Source: Prorocentrum cordatum (taxonomy: Eukaryota; Sar; Dinophyceae; Prorocentrales; Prorocentraceae). Taken from it: a stretch of DNA of 64,000 nucleotides. Both the position numbers and the translations under genes were made by a program. The stretch covers positions 307,063 to 371,062 of the forward strand of contig CAUYUJ010003681.1 in NCBI GenBank assembly GCA_963575745.1. The letters are read 5' to 3'. The notes beneath the pieces are model-generated. The model saw only the letters and a program-made list of their open reading frames with translations, was not told where the DNA came from and ran no database searches. This document shows positions 11,881-23,690 of this stretch, one piece after another (the stretch's first letter is position 1; each line of letters opens with the position of its first letter).

Positions 11881-12117
11881 GAATCACTCCGCACGCGCTG
11901 CGCGGCCGCCCGTGGGCGCTGGGCGCTCGCCTGTCGTGCCCCCCGCGCTTGCTGGCTGCGCCGCCTCTGGCGGCCAGGGGCCCGCTCCTGAGTGCGGCGC
12001 GTCTGCCCCCTCGCGCCCAGCGGCAGGGTCTGCCCCGCCGCCGCGTTCGGAGGCGCTCCTGCGCGCGCGCGCGGAGACCACCAGGGCGGAGCGAATGAAT
12101 GCGTTTCTCTGCTGACG

Positions 12118-12610
12118 TCTCTCCTCTCCCTCCTCTTCCTGTTTTCCTTCTCTTACTCCTCCTCTTCTTTCTTTAATTCTCTCTCTTTTTCTCTCTCTCT
12201 CTCTCTCTCTTTCTTCCTCTCTCTCTCTCTCTCCTCCTCCTCCTCCTCCTTCTCCTCCTCCTTCTCCTCCTCCTGCTTCTCCTCCTCCTCCTGATTTGCT
12301 CTCCTCCTGCTTCTCCTCCTCCTCCCCCTCCTCCTCCTCCTGCTCCCTCCTCCTCCTCCGCCTCCTCCTGTTCCTCATCCTCCCCCTCCTCCTCCTTCTC
12401 CCTCGTCCTCTTCTTCCTCATCTTCACTATCATTTTCCTCCTCCTCCTCTTCCTCCTTCTTCTCCGCCTCTTTAGTTTGTTCATTGTTACTTTGTTGTTC
12501 CTCCTCCTCCGCCAGGTGTCATTTGATATGAAGGGACCCTCCTCCTCCTCCTCCTCCTCCTCCTCCTCCTCCTCCTTTTCCTCCTCTTTCTCTTTCCCTC
12601 CCTTCTCCCG
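12118..12610. repeat. CT-rich/(CCT)n tract
   Basis: A pyrimidine-rich stretch (CT and CCT repeats), interrupted near 12475-12540 by unique sequence with a CCGCCAG-GTGTCA junction that could be a 3' splice site. Confidence 0.85.
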
Positions 12611-12871
12611 CTCCCTCCTCTTCTTCCTGCTCCCTCATCCCACATCCTGTCTTGAGTCGTTTCCCACTCTCTCTCGAAAACCCCGTCTCCTCCGCGGGAG
12701 GGAGGCGGCAGGAGCAGGTGGGGTGCATGGACAAAGAAGAGAAGGAAAAGAGACAGGACGACGAGGGAGGGGGAGGGAGAAAGTCGAGGAGGGGCCAGGA
12801 GCAGTGGGGGGAGAAGCAGGGCCAGGAGGGGCGAGGACGAGGGAGGTGGAGAAAAGAGGTGTGCCTCAAAA

Positions 12872-13134
12872 GAGGGCCCCCCCTCGTCGCCCTCCCCGCT
12901 CGCACCCCCGGCCCCAGCGGCCGACACCGCCGAGGCCCCCGCGCCCCCGGACGCCCACAAGCCGCCGCTGCCGCGGCCGGCCGGGCTGGACAAGCCCGAG
13001 CACCCGCCCGCCGCGGGCCCCGCGGCCGCAGCCGACAGCTCGGGGGGCGGCCTGCGGCAGGACGCGGCGCCGAGTGCCGCCCCGGCCGCGGTGGGCGGGG
13101 GTGGGTTGGCTCCCCTGACCTTCCAGGAGGGCTA
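12872..13134 (+). CDS. Possible C-terminal exon, Ala/Pro-rich protein
   Basis: The frame ends in TAG at 13132-13134 and reads as an Ala/Pro-rich tail with charged residues (DTAEAPAPPDAHKPPLPRP, then AGLDKPEHPPAAG). It uses GCC/CCG/GAC codons, unlike the random Arg-rich neighbours. The last residues and the stop lie inside the inverted-repeat element at 13113-13260, so the element may have supplied the present C-terminus or may be an intron. The family is not recognised. Confidence 0.3.
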
Positions 13135-13260
13135 GAAAATAGCACGCGACTTAAAAACCTATCCCAGAGCTATTCTACGTCTTGGTTTTAGGCTGTTTCG
13201 TCTCGTTTTTTAGGTTTTTAGGTCTCCAGAGCTAAAAAATAGCTCTCTGGAAGGTCAGGG
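13113..13260. mobile_element. 148-bp terminal-inverted-repeat element
   Basis: CCCTGACCTTCCAG (13113-13126) is matched exactly, in inverted orientation, by 13247-13260. Similarity continues for about 30 bp on each side (AG-rich then AAAATAGC). The AT-rich middle differs sharply from the GC-rich surroundings. The size and form are those of a MITE or introner. Confidence 0.75.
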
Positions 13261-13399
13261 TCGGGGGCCCCCAAACGGGGCGGTGACCAGACCGTGCGGT
13301 GGGTCGGTGGGGGGGTTCGGGGGATCGCCGCACGGTTTTGGGACTCGTGGCCCTCTCCGGGGACGTCTCGGGCGGCAGGGGCCTCCGGCGTCCCAAGGC

Positions 13400-13465
13400 C
13401 GCGCGGTGGCGGACCGTGCGGTGAGGTCCTTTGGGGGTCCGAGGTCACCGCACGGTGGGTCACCG
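13400..13465. repeat. Inverted repeat ACCGTGCGGTGA
   Basis: ACCGTGCGGTGA and TCACCGCACGGT face each other about 25 bp apart. Further partial copies of CCGCACGGT occur at 13290-13345 and 13460-13475. Confidence 0.6.
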
Positions 13466-13749
13466 CACCGTTCCGGGACTCCAACTTGGCATCGCCACGC
13501 GAGGCACGCGCACTCGAGGCCTCCCTTGATGGGGTCAGAACAGATGGGGTCGGTGGAGCGCGCCTCATGGCCCGTGCAGCGGCGATGCGGCTCGATGTGG
13601 GAGCCGGTGTTCTCGACGCCGGCGTCGCCGACTGGCGCAACGCTCCGACCCCCAAAAGGAGGCAAGTAACTCTGGGGGAGACCCATCTGTGCTCGCGTCG
13701 AGCAATTTGCCTGGCCGCGGACCCAACCATTTGCCGCTGCGAATGTCGC

Positions 13750-14475
13750 GAGGCAGGTGCAACGAATGAGGCCACGAAGCATGTGAGGGTGCGGTGACGA
13801 CATGCGGACCCAGCCGCTGGAGTCTTTACTCGAGCTCCCCATGGGGCAGCGAAACGTTTGAGGAATGTGCATGGGCGCGGTGGCGCTATGCGGTCCTTCC
13901 AAGTGGGGCCTTCGGTGAAGTTCCCTATGGGGCCGCGAAACGTGTGAGGGAATCGGCACGGTGGCGCCATGCGGACTCTCCCACTAGGTGGGGCTCCCTC
14001 TTGGGCCACGAAGCCTGTGAGGGGTGTGCTGAAATGGGCGCGGTGGCGCCTTGCGGACCCTCCCAGTGGGGCCTCTGGTGGGACTCCCTATTGGGCCACG
14101 ATGCCTGTGAGGGGTGTGCCGAGATCGTGCGGCGGCGCCATGCGGACCCTCTCACATTCGGTGGGGTTCCCTGTGGGGCCACGAAGCGTGTGAGAGGTGT
14201 GCCGGAATCTGCGCTGTGTCGACATTCGGGTACTGCCGTTCGGGTGGAGTCGGTGGAGCTTTCTACGGGCCACAAAAACGTGGAGGGGTGTGTCGACATG
14301 GGTGCAGTGGCGCCATGCGGGCCTTCCCAGTGGAGCCTCGTGTGGAATTCCCTATGGAGCCAAGAACCACGTGAGGTGTTTTCCGAAATGGGTGCGGTGG
14401 TGCCATGCGGACTCTCCCAATGGGGCCTTCGGTGGAGCCCAGAAACATGTCAGGGATGTGCCGAAGCGCTTATGC
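13750..14475. repeat. About 84-bp tandem array, orientation A
   Basis: About eight imperfect units contain GCGGTGGCGCCATGCGGAC and GGGCCACGAAGC(G/C)TGTGAGG. The reverse complement of the same unit forms the array at 17.94-19.2 kb. Long frames on both strands are repeat translations. Confidence 0.85.
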
Positions 14476-14499
14476 GGAAGACAAGCAGGAGTGGGAGGA

Positions 14500-14970
14500 G
14501 CGAAGAGCGGGAGAAGGAGAGGCGAGGAGATGCGGGGCGCTTCTGATTCAAGGCGAGGGCCCACTACCGCAGGATGGTTGGAACAAAGACACGACTGATA
14601 GTGTTTGGCCGTTCTGGGCCCCAGGAGGGCCCCGGCCGGGTCCAGGGACCGTCAACAAACGATTCGGGATGAAACACCAGCCCTGGGGAAAGGAGGGTCG
14701 AGACTTCCGTGGACCCCGCATTAGGATCAGAGCAGGTGGGGCCGGTGGAGCGCGCCGGTGTGAAGCCTGACTTGCTCCACGCCGACGTCGCCTATGCATC
14801 GGTGATGCGGCGCGATCATCCGATCCCATCTGCTCGAGCCCACTGTGGCAGGCCCCTGGCCCACCGTGCAGTTGGAGGGCAAGGAGGCCGGAGGCTTCTC
14901 GCGCCGCCTTCGGGCTCCAGGGGGCCGCGGTCGGGCCCCAGGGCCGTCAACAAAGATGCCCGGGAGGAGG
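14500..14970. other. No supported gene
   Basis: Contains two related blocks (about 14615-14660 and 14905-14955) sharing GGGCCCCAG and CCGTCAACAAA words. These also resemble pieces near 35.3 kb, so they are dispersed repeat copies. Confidence 0.4.
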
Positions 14971-14974
14971 GCTT

Positions 14975-15165
14975 GATCCTGGAGGAGGGGGAGGAGGAGG
15001 AGGAGGAGGAGGAGGAGGAGGAGGAGGAGGAAGAGGAGGAGGAGGAGGAGGAGGAGGAGGAGGAGGAGGAGGGGGAGGAGGGGGAGGGGGAGGGGGAGGA
15101 GGAGTAGGAGGAGGAGGAGGAGGAGGAGGAGGAGGAGGAGGAGGAGGAGGAGGAGGAGCAGGAGA
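14975..15165. repeat. (GGA)n array
   Basis: About 190 bp of GAG triplets with GGGGGA interruptions. Confidence 0.95.
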
Positions 15166-15199
15166 AGTGGCCGTGTCGGGCCAGTGCCTGGGATGCGGG

Positions 15200-16590
15200 G
15201 CGAGCGGAGGAGGGAAGGAGAGGTGCGGCACGGCCAGCGCGATGGCGCCATGACCACCACCACTGCCACTATCACCACCGACCCGGCCGCCCCCGCCTCC
15301 GGCCGCCCCTTTCCTTTCCTCTCCCTGCCCCTGCTGGGCCGCCCATGCTTCCGCCTTCTTCCTCGCCCCTCCCTTTCTTCTGCTTTTCTCCTTGCACAGT
15401 TCAATGGATTAGTAGAACTCAGACTCCGCGGCGGAAAGCCACGGGACCAGATCTTAGGGAGTTGTGTCTGATGAGTGGCGTTTTTGTGGCTAGGGACCAA
15501 GGACCATAACCCCAACGCCCGGGGGTCCCCCTAGGTGACGGGGGTGGGGAGCACACCAAGGGAGCGTGACAGGACGGAGGGAAAGTGGGGGATGCGCAAG
15601 TGGAAAAATGCGGAGGTGAGGGCAGTGGGGAGAGCAGCGAGCGGAGGCGATCGGAGGGAGTGAAGGGGAAGATTACGGGACGGATGCATAAGTGGGGTGA
15701 TCGGGGGGGGAGGGGAGGAGGAGAGGGGGCGAGGGGAGGAGGGACGCGTTTGTAGATAGAGGCGGATGAGACGCGGAGGGTAGGGCGTGGGATCCTTTCC
15801 TGTCGGGCGGACAAACGCTTCTTCCGTCGCGGAGGTCGTGATTCAAGCTGGTGTTTTGGGGCTCACGGCACCGCAGTGCACATGGGACGGCAAGGACAGT
15901 ACCGCATCACGAAAAATCACGGCATCTCGCCCCGGCCTGCGAGCGGCAGCAAAATCACGAATTGGATCCGCGACTCCGCCCGCCGCACTGTGCGGCACAG
16001 CACGGCTGCGCACACGGCATACGTTGCGCCACAGGTGGTGTGTTGTGTCTGCTGTCGTTTGCGCCGAGGGCCGCTGGGTTGTATTGTAGGTTGCGTTGTA
16101 GGTTGGTTGTTGGTTTTGCCATGGGCTGTGCCCATAACCGCACGGTGTTGCACAGCAGTTTGCGCCGAGGCCTGGTGTTGGCTTCGCCACAGACTGCGCC
16201 GAGGGCCGCTTGATAAATCTCGAACCAAATCCTGGTCAGCCCCATGACGCGTTACCGAAGATGAACACAGCACGGCACGGCGCGCGACATCCCAAATTAC
16301 GAATTAGGCGCTGGCCCGACCACCCATTCTTCTGATGGCACAGACCACCCACAGCGCTTGCTATGTGTGGAATGCCACAGGGTAAGAGATCCAGAGCAAG
16401 GCTGAGAGTCATCGCACGAACAGAGAGGTCACGCCGCAAGTCCCCTGGCCCAGTTTAGCTTCATAATTCCTGGGGGGAACCCTCGGAGGCTACGCTCTGA
16501 AACGCTCTGCGGGGAGGAATCCAGGCATTCGGCGACATGGTCTTGTTCCGCAAATCCCAAGATGGAGCTCTTGTTGTGACTTAGACGCCT
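15200..16590. other. No supported gene
   Basis: 15300-15400 is CT-rich and ends in CTCCTTGCACAG, a possible 3' splice site. 15530-15800 is purine-rich. 15840-16220 has loose repeats of GCACGGC and TTGCGCCGAGG. Nothing recognisable is encoded. Confidence 0.4.
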
Positions 16591-16699
16591 CTTGACATTC
16601 CTCTTACTTGTGATCCTCCTCCTCCTCTGCCTCCGCTCCCTCTTCTTCAGTCACATCACTGCCTCTCCCAGACTTACTCAGACTCATAATCACGCACTC

Positions 16700-17800
16700 A
16701 CAGGTTGTGAGGATAGCTTAGACGAGGTGTTGGCTACAGCACTCCGAAGGGCCGGCGGGGCGCCAGGGGCGAACTCACTCCAGGAGTCGCGCCCAGATTG
16801 TGGGGATGCCTCAAGCCGTTTGCGCGTTCCGTCCCCACGCATGCTCTGCTTACGGAGCAGATCTGGGGAATGTCTTAGGCGATGCGCTGGCTTCAGCTCC
16901 CGGGGGGGGGGCGCCAGGGGCGAACACATTGCCGGATTCGCTCCCAGCGTGTGGGGATGTCTCGAGCAGTTTGCCTGCTTCTACCCCCCGACATCCTTTG
17001 CTTTCGGAGCACAATGTGAGGATGTCTCCGGCGAGGCGCAGATTTCAGAACTCCCAAAAGCCAAGAGGATGTGGGGGGGTGTCGCCAGGGACGAACACAC
17101 TTCAAAAGTTGCGCCCGGATTGTGTGGATATCTCAGGCGATTTGCCTGCATTTGCCCCCCAACATCCTTTGCTTTCGCAACAGATTGTGGGGAGGTCTCC
17201 AGCGAGGCGTTGGCGTCACTACTTCCACGGGGGGGTGAGGGGCGCCAGGAGTGGGAACACCCCACAACTAGCGTCCAGTTTGTGGGGAAGTTTCAGACGG
17301 TTTGCCTGCTTCTGCTCGCCAGCATCCTCCGTTTTTAGATATTATTATTTACCGATTTTGCAACATATTGTGAGAAGGTCTCCAGCGAGGCGTTGGCTTC
17401 ACTACTCCCACGGGGGGGTGAGGGGCGCCAGGAGTGGGAACAACCCCAAACTAGCGCCCAGTTTGCGGGGATGTTTCAGGCGGGTTGCCTGCATCTGCCC
17501 GCCAACATCCTCGGTTTTCGGATCATGTTGTGAGGATGTCTCAGGCTAGGCGCTGGTGTCAGCTCTCCCAAAGGGGAGCCCCGAGGGGTGGGGACAGTTT
17601 AAAACTTGCGACGGGTTTGTGGGGATTTTTCAAGCGGCGTGCGCGCTTTTGGAGCAGACTGTGGGGATGTCTCAGGCGAGGCGTTCGTTTCAGCACTCCC
17701 GAAGGAGAGCCGCCATTGGGGTATCTCACGGCCCCGTTCGTGTTCAGTTTGTGGGTCTGTCTCATGCGGCTTGCTTGTTTCAGCCCCCAGACTTTTTCCC
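16700..17800. repeat. About 160-bp tandem array (6-7 units)
   Basis: Units begin near TTGTGAGGATGTCTC and continue through GGGGCGCCAGG, AGATTGTGGGGATG and a CATCCTTTGCTTTCGGA box. Unit starts fall near 16707, 16866, 17027, 17189, 17368 and 17530. Long open frames across it are artefacts. Confidence 0.85.
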
Positions 17801-17939
17801 AACTATCCTGTGGTGGCGGGTCCTCGTTTTGGCGAGACAGCGCCCCGCGTTTCCTTCCTTCATCTCCTTCTCTCCTCCTCCCCTCACTCCTTTCCCTCAT
17901 TGCTTCTGCCCTCCGCATGTACCTCTTTCGGCACACCCT

Positions 17940-19200
17940 TCATAAGTGTCGTGGCTCTATAGGGAGCTCCACCGAAGGTCCACATGCCAGCGTTCGCATG
18001 CGCCCACCGCTTAATTGTGGTAAACCCTCACACGTTTCGCGGCCCCACGGAGCTCCACCGACGGCCCCAGTAGCTGCGTTCGCATGCGCCCACCGCGTCC
18101 TTTTTTTGGCGCACCCCACACACGTTCCGTGGCCCCATAGGGAGCCCCACCAGAGGTCCACTGGCTGCGTTCGCATGCGCCAACCCCAGCCATTGTTTAG
18201 CGCACCCCTCAGACGCCTCGTCGCCCCGTACGGAGCGTCACCAAGGGTCCTGGTGGCTGCGTCCGCATGCGCTCACTGCAGCCCTTTTTGGTACACCCTT
18301 CACACGTTTCGTGGCCCAAAACAGAGTTCCACCGACGGCCCACATGCCAGCGTTCGCGTGCGCCCACCGCACCCCTACACGCTTCGCGGCCCCATAGAGA
18401 GCTTCACCGACGGCCCCAGTGACTGCGAGTGCATGCGCCCACCGCACCCATTGTGGCACATCTGTCACACTCTTCGTGGCACCAGAAAGGGGGCTCCACC
18501 GAAGGCTCCAGTGGCTGCGTTCGCATGCGCGCACCGCGCCCTTTTTGGCGCACCCCGCACACGTTCCGTGGCCCCGTAGGGAGCCCCACCGGAGGTCCAC
18601 TGGCTGCGTTCGCATGCGCCCACCGCACCTTTTTTCGCACACCCCTCACTCGTTTCGCGGCACCATGGGCAGCTCCACGGACTGCCACAGTGGCTGCGGC
18701 CGCATGCGTCCACCGCACCCATTATGGCCCACCCTTGTTCGTTTCATGGCCCCACAAGGTGCTCCACCGACGGCCCCAGTCGTTGCGTTCGCATGCGCCC
18801 ACATAACCCATTTTGGCAATTCGCTCACACGTTTCGTGCCTCATTGGGAGCTCCACCGACGACCCCGCTGGCTGCGTTCGCATGCGGCCACCGCACCCAT
18901 TTTTGGTACACCCTTCACACGCCTCGTGTCCCCATATGGAGCTCCACCGAGTGCCCCAGTGGCTCATGCGCCCACCGCGCCCACTTTGTCACGCCCCTCA
19001 CACGCGTCTTCGCCCTACAGGGGGAGCTCCACCGACGGCCCCAGCGGCTGCGCTCGGATGCGTCCATTGCACCGATTTCCGCACACCCCGCACACGCTTC
19101 GTGGCCCCATGGGGAGCTCAACCCACGGCCCTTTTGGCTGCGTTTGCATTCGCCCACCGCACCCTTTTTGGAACAACGCTTCGTGGCCCTGTAGGGAGCT
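17940..19200. repeat. About 84-bp tandem array, orientation B
   Basis: About 15 units contain CACACGTTTCGTGGCCCCAT, GGGAGCTCCACCGACGGCC and GCGTTCGCATGCGCCCACC. The unit is the reverse complement of that at 13.75-14.48 kb and is better conserved here. Confidence 0.9.
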
Positions 19201-19234
19201 CTTCCGAATGCGGTGCATGCAACGACGGTGCTCA

Positions 19235-19350
19235 CAAGCCGCCAGGGGTGGGGACACTTCATTTCTCGCGCCCAGATTGTGGGGGTGTGTCGAGCGGTGT
19301 GCCTGTTTGGTGGCTTCTTGTTTGCTTTCAGAACAGATTGTGAGGATGTC
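19235..19350. repeat. Detached partial unit of the 160-bp family
   Basis: Contains GCGCCCAGATTGTGGG and CAGATTGTGAGGATGTC, as in the array at 16.7-17.8 kb, so the 84-bp array now separates members of one family. Confidence 0.75.
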
Positions 19351-19375
19351 ACGCTCAGATCCACTCCGCCGATAT

Positions 19376-19580
19376 TCGCTTAAACTCAGACCTCACTCGC
19401 ACTCGGACTCACTCAGACGCAGACCCATTAACACTCAGACGCGCTCACACCTAGATTTTCTCACACTCAGGACGACTCACATTCAGACTTACTCACACTC
19501 AGGCCCACTCAAACTCAGGCTCACTCGCACTCAGATGCGCCCACACTCAGACTCACTCGTACTCACATTTGAGAGTCAAT
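19376..19580. repeat. CTCACACTCAGA-type simple repeat
   Basis: Imperfect 12-15-bp units built from ACTCACACTCAGA. Confidence 0.85.
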
Positions 19581-19977
19581 TGCACTTAGAATTGCAGACC
19601 GCGGGGATGTCTCGAGCGGGCAACTCGCTCTCAGACAGACGCTCGTTGACGTGTGGCCACAAGGAGATGCACCAGGAAAATTATATGCACATGCGAGGAT
19701 CTCCGCGTCGAGTAATTTAATGCGCGGCCCCAGAGATCCCGACCCATTCCCCAGGCCTGGTTTTTCGTCCTGGAAGCATTGTCGGACGGTGCCCACTTAA
19801 GCGGCGGAAGACAACGGGGTCGATTCCGCCGACGTTGGCACGTCAGCCCCCCGCGGACTGCCGCGCGTATCAGCGCTCTCGTTCTCCACGAAGTGTGCCG
19901 CGCTGGCGGCCCGCGCAACAGGCCACCGCGTGAGGCCGCCATGCTCCCGCGCACGACTCTCTTCTCCTCCCCGCTCG

Positions 19978-20115
19978 GTAAGGAGGAGGAGGAGGAGGAG
20001 GAGGAGGAGGGAGGAGGAGGGAGGAGGAGGGAGGAGGAGGGAGGAGGAGGGGAGGAGGAGGGGAGGGGAGGAGGAGGAGGGGAGGGGAGGAGGAGGGAGG
20101 AGGGAGGAGGGGGAG
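19978..20115. repeat. (GGA)n array behind a donor-like GTAAGG
   Basis: The purine array starts directly at CGGTAAGGAGGAGG, so the first bases look like a 5' splice site on the plus strand. Confidence 0.9.
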
Positions 20116-20129
20116 GGGCCCCGGCGCCC

Positions 20130-20470
20130 CCGCTGGCGAGGCGGGCCGCCCCCCGCGCGCGTGCTCCCTCCGCGACCGCACCGGCAGCGCCCGGCCCCGC
20201 GGGGGAGGGCGCCGCCCCGGCCGCCTCCGCCGCGGCGGCCGCCGCTCCCGCGGCCGCAGCAGCCGCGCCGCAGGGCCCCGCCGCGCCGGGCGCCGCGCAG
20301 CCGGCCAGCCCGGCGTCGGGCGGCGAGTCGGCGCCAGGCCGCCGGCGGGCCCCCTCCTTCGAGGTGCGAGGTGCGAGGTTCTCGGACGTGTGCTCGGCCG
20401 CTTTCCGGCCTCCGGGTGCCTTCCAGCAGCTGCACCGCGCCGAGGTTTTTTTGTTTACAGGCGGAGTGGC
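20130..20470 (+). CDS. Possible Ala-rich exon
   Basis: The frame reads a long Ala/Pro stretch and then APSFEVRGARFSDVCSAAF, followed by PPGAFQQLHRAEV. The SF-V...DVCS pattern and the Ala-rich lead resemble the exon pair at 55.97-56.43 kb (ARSFQVSDDVCSDVG), suggesting related low-complexity proteins. Boundaries are not determined. Confidence 0.25.
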
Positions 20471-20539
20471 TTCCAGCAGCAGTTCTCTCTCCCCAGACGT
20501 TCGAAGAACGAATGTCAGTCAGCGTGGGCCCCAAACGCT

Positions 20540-20840
20540 GCGTTCCTAGCAATATGTGTTGTGCAAAATATGTGGAGCGATGTTTGGTGGTGCAATCTAC
20601 GTAGTGCGACCTATTTAATTCGATTTACGTAGTGCAATATATGTTGTGACACCTGGCTGTGCAATACTTCTGGAGCAACTTTTGTGACACAACATAGGTG
20701 GCGCAAACTACGTTGTGCAACCTATGCTGTCAAAGGTATGTGGTGCAACTTGTGTGGTGAGCAACGTATGTAGTGCAATCGACATGGTGCAGTTTTCGTG
20801 GCACAGTTTAGGTGGTGCATTCTATGGAATGAGATCAAAT
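20540..20840. repeat. Degenerate TATGTRGTGCAA repeat
   Basis: About 20-bp units (for example TACGTAGTGCAA, TATGTAGTGCAA, TAGGTGGTGCA) occur in an AT-richer stretch. The same family occurs at about 62800-62930. Confidence 0.75.
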
Positions 20841-21674
20841 GTTTTAAAACTTGGAATTGTCAAGTCCACTGCTCGCGCAACCATCCCACCCACTCACCCG
20901 AAATGCGGTCTGCAAAACCCATGCGGCGGCGATTGCGATGAGTGCTTTGTATCGTCTGGTGCATGTCCGCGGCAGCGCTGGCTCGCGCACGCTCGCGCGC
21001 ACAGCGGTCAACTAATTTGGCGCGACCGACGCGGCCGGCGTGGCGGTGATCGCTGGGCACCTCCCAACGTGCACTTCAGCGCGAGTCGGTGGCTCTGGCG
21101 GGTGCAGTAGAATGGCGACGTCGACAACGGTGGACACGATGATGATAGCAGCGATGATAGTTGCGATGATGACGTTGACAATGGCAAGGCCAGTGACGGC
21201 GCCGATGCTGATCACGCCGATGACGATGCCTCGGGCGAAGCCTGCGTGGCACTGGGGCGAGGGAGACATCTTCGCCCGCTCGCGCGTCGATTAATGGCGA
21301 GCGAAATATGTGGGCCGCACCCAGCCGGGAGGTCAACTCTCAGTAAAAAAGCGCGGCGCAGAGGCGATAACACCATTATACTCTCTCGCGTGGAATGTGC
21401 GCTGCGCCCCATTCTTGCCGCCAATTTTGCACTTTCGGCGACAAAACGTACACGTTGAGAGCGAACATGTTCAGCTCGCAATGTTCCCCAATCAGTGCTT
21501 GCAATGAAGGGGCCCTCGCGGAAGTTGAACGATTTGGCGAAAGTCTCCCGCCGATTTTGGTCGCACGCTGGGTTTCCGGGTTCCCCGTTCCGGGTTTCCG
21601 GGTTTCTGGGCATTGGTTCCGGGCCGATTTCGGAGGGCTGCGAGGTTCTTTGGTTCTTGGGTTCCTTGTCGATC

Positions 21675-21925
21675 TTCTTATCGATCGGTCTCACCATCGA
21701 GCTCATTACCAATCTCACCATCGATCTCACAATACATCTCACTATCGAAATCACAATCGATCTCAGTAGAAATTGCATGAGCGATCTCGCGATCGATCTC
21801 ACTATCGATCTCATTGAAACGATGTCACTCTCGGTCTCACGATCGACCTTACAATCGTCCTCACCATCGATTCCACAATCGGTCTCATTATCGATCTCAC
21901 AATCGATCCCAGGATCCATCGTATC
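21675..21925. repeat. 12-bp satellite ATCGATCTCACT, array 1
   Basis: About 20 units of (T/C)ATCGATCTCAC with single-base changes, inside the first block of the triplication. Confidence 0.9.
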
Positions 21926-22694
21926 AATTTTCAAATCATCCACTGATTGGGTTTTCTTAGGTGTAAGTTAAACTGGCAGGATGGAGGGCCCAGATGGTAG
22001 GAACACGCACTAACTCTGAAGATGGATACGTATGTAACCGCAGCAGCTATTCCCTAATTCCCGAACCGGTGCTTGCACTGAAGGGGTCCTAACGGAAATT
22101 GTAAGATTTGGCGACAGTATCCCGCCGATTTTGGTGGCCGGCTGGGTCCCTGGGTTCCGGGTTCCGGGTTCCCGGGTGTCTGGTTATCGAGCCGATTTCG
22201 GTTGGTTCCAGGTTCCCGGGCCCCTGGTCGATTTCTTTGTCGATCAAACCATCCACTGATTGGAGTTTTTCTCTGGTGCAATCTCATGGCGCCAACATCG
22301 CAGAGCGGATTTCGTTCGGAAAAGGATAGGATGGGCCCGGAGTGTCCTGGAGAATGTCGTTCCAGATTTCGAGGTGCATTTCGTGGGGGGTCTTTTTGGC
22401 CAGGAACGAAGACAAAAACAAATCCACGCGAAAGTCACTTCGTTTTTCATTCGCCGTTCGGGGTTTTGCATCGGAAGAAATCCATACAAAAATCCGCTGC
22501 AGCACGTCTGCAAGGTCGGTGCAGTGAGTAATCAGCGCTTGCATCGTAGGGTCCTGCCGGAAGTTCGCTGGCCGATTTCGGTCGGCCGGGTTCCCGGGGT
22601 CCCGGTTCCGGATTCCAGGGGTCCTGGTTCCGGGTTCCCCGCCGATTTCGGTGGGTGGCGGGATTTCTGGGTTTCCGGGTTGTTGGTAGATTTT

Positions 22695-22930
22695 CTTATC
22701 GATTGGTCTCACCATCGATCTCACTACCCCCCTCTCTATCGATCTCACAATAGATCTCACTATCGATATCACTATCGATATCACAATCGATCTCATTATA
22801 GATCGCACGAGCGTGAGATCTCATTGAATCGACTTCACTATCGTTCTCACGATCGACCTTACAATAGTCCTCAAGATCGATTCCACTATCGGATCTGACA
22901 ATCGATCTATATATCCATCTCACTCATTTT
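22695..22930. repeat. 12-bp satellite ATCGATCTCACT, array 2
   Basis: Same unit and orientation as array 1, inside the third block. Confidence 0.9.
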
Positions 22931-23044
22931 CAAACCATCCTCTGATAGGGATTTGACTCTGGTGTAATCCGATCTTGTTTAGCGAAGTTCGCGCCAGTTT
23001 CGGCTGGATGTCGATGACGGGCGGTCTCTGCCGTCTCCGCATGG

Positions 23045-23170
23045 GGATTATGCTTTCGGCGGGCGAGTCGGCGAGGGCGAGTCCCCGCTTCGAATCGGGA
23101 GGGCGAGTTGGCGAGGGTGAGTCGGCGAGGGCGAGTCGGCGAGGGCGAGGGCGAGTCGGCGAGGGCGAGG
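23045..23170. repeat. GGCGAGGGCGAGTC repeat
   Basis: 12-14-bp units in tandem. Confidence 0.85.
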
Positions 23171-23690
23171 CCACCTCCCTCCTCTGTGCCTTCTGAATCC
23201 ATCCCTGTCGCGCCACGAGAAAGGTCCGCAGAGCGGGCCAGGCGTTTCGCTTGAGGCCCCCGCTGATCCGGACGCCAGGAGATCTGAATAGTTTCGTGGA
23301 TGGTCCAAAGGCGGATTGAGGCCTTCGCACCAGCGCATTGCACACAGACACTTTTTCGGTCGGCGGGGCGAGAGCGAGCCTCTTCCGCTAAAAGCTAGGC
23401 GGGCTACGCACAGCTCTAATTGGGGAGACAGGGCACAGGCGGGTGGGGCCTCAGGCGGCCGGAGAGGGCGGGGCCCGTGGTGCCGCACACAGACACACAC
23501 ACACACGTTTCCAACAATTTTTTGAAGATGGAAGGCGGACCTTCTCCGAAACGCGGCGATCCTTCAATTTGTCATCGGGCTGCATGTTCCGGCGACAGTC
23601 ACACACATCGAAGCGGCTTCTTTTCGGGACCAGGTTCTCGCTTGAGACGTCCCAGAATTTGTTCATCCGAGGCGCGCACACGAACCAAAT

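Larger units (their letters stand above)
21485..22965. repeat. Triplicated block, each about 230-480 bp
   Basis: Copies start near 21494, 22066 and 22530 with GTGCTTGCA and a GGAAGTT box. They continue through CCGCCGATTTTGGT and GGGTTCCGGGTT runs and end near CCATCCACTGATTGG. Copies one and three contain a 12-bp satellite that copy two lacks. Confidence 0.8.

Noticed and set aside
10108-11991. Collagen-like Gly/Pro/Ala protein
   Set aside because: Comparable open frames exist on the opposite strand, and the pattern follows a GC-rich DNA repeat.
13218-14550. Long frames on both strands with Trp/Gly/Cys-rich periodic sequence
   Set aside because: The period equals the 84-bp satellite; the frames are open by chance because the unit length is a multiple of three.
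21000-21300. Hydrophobic short protein (Ile/Val-rich) on the minus strand
   Set aside because: Derived from GATGATG/GACGATG-type repeats; no conserved feature.
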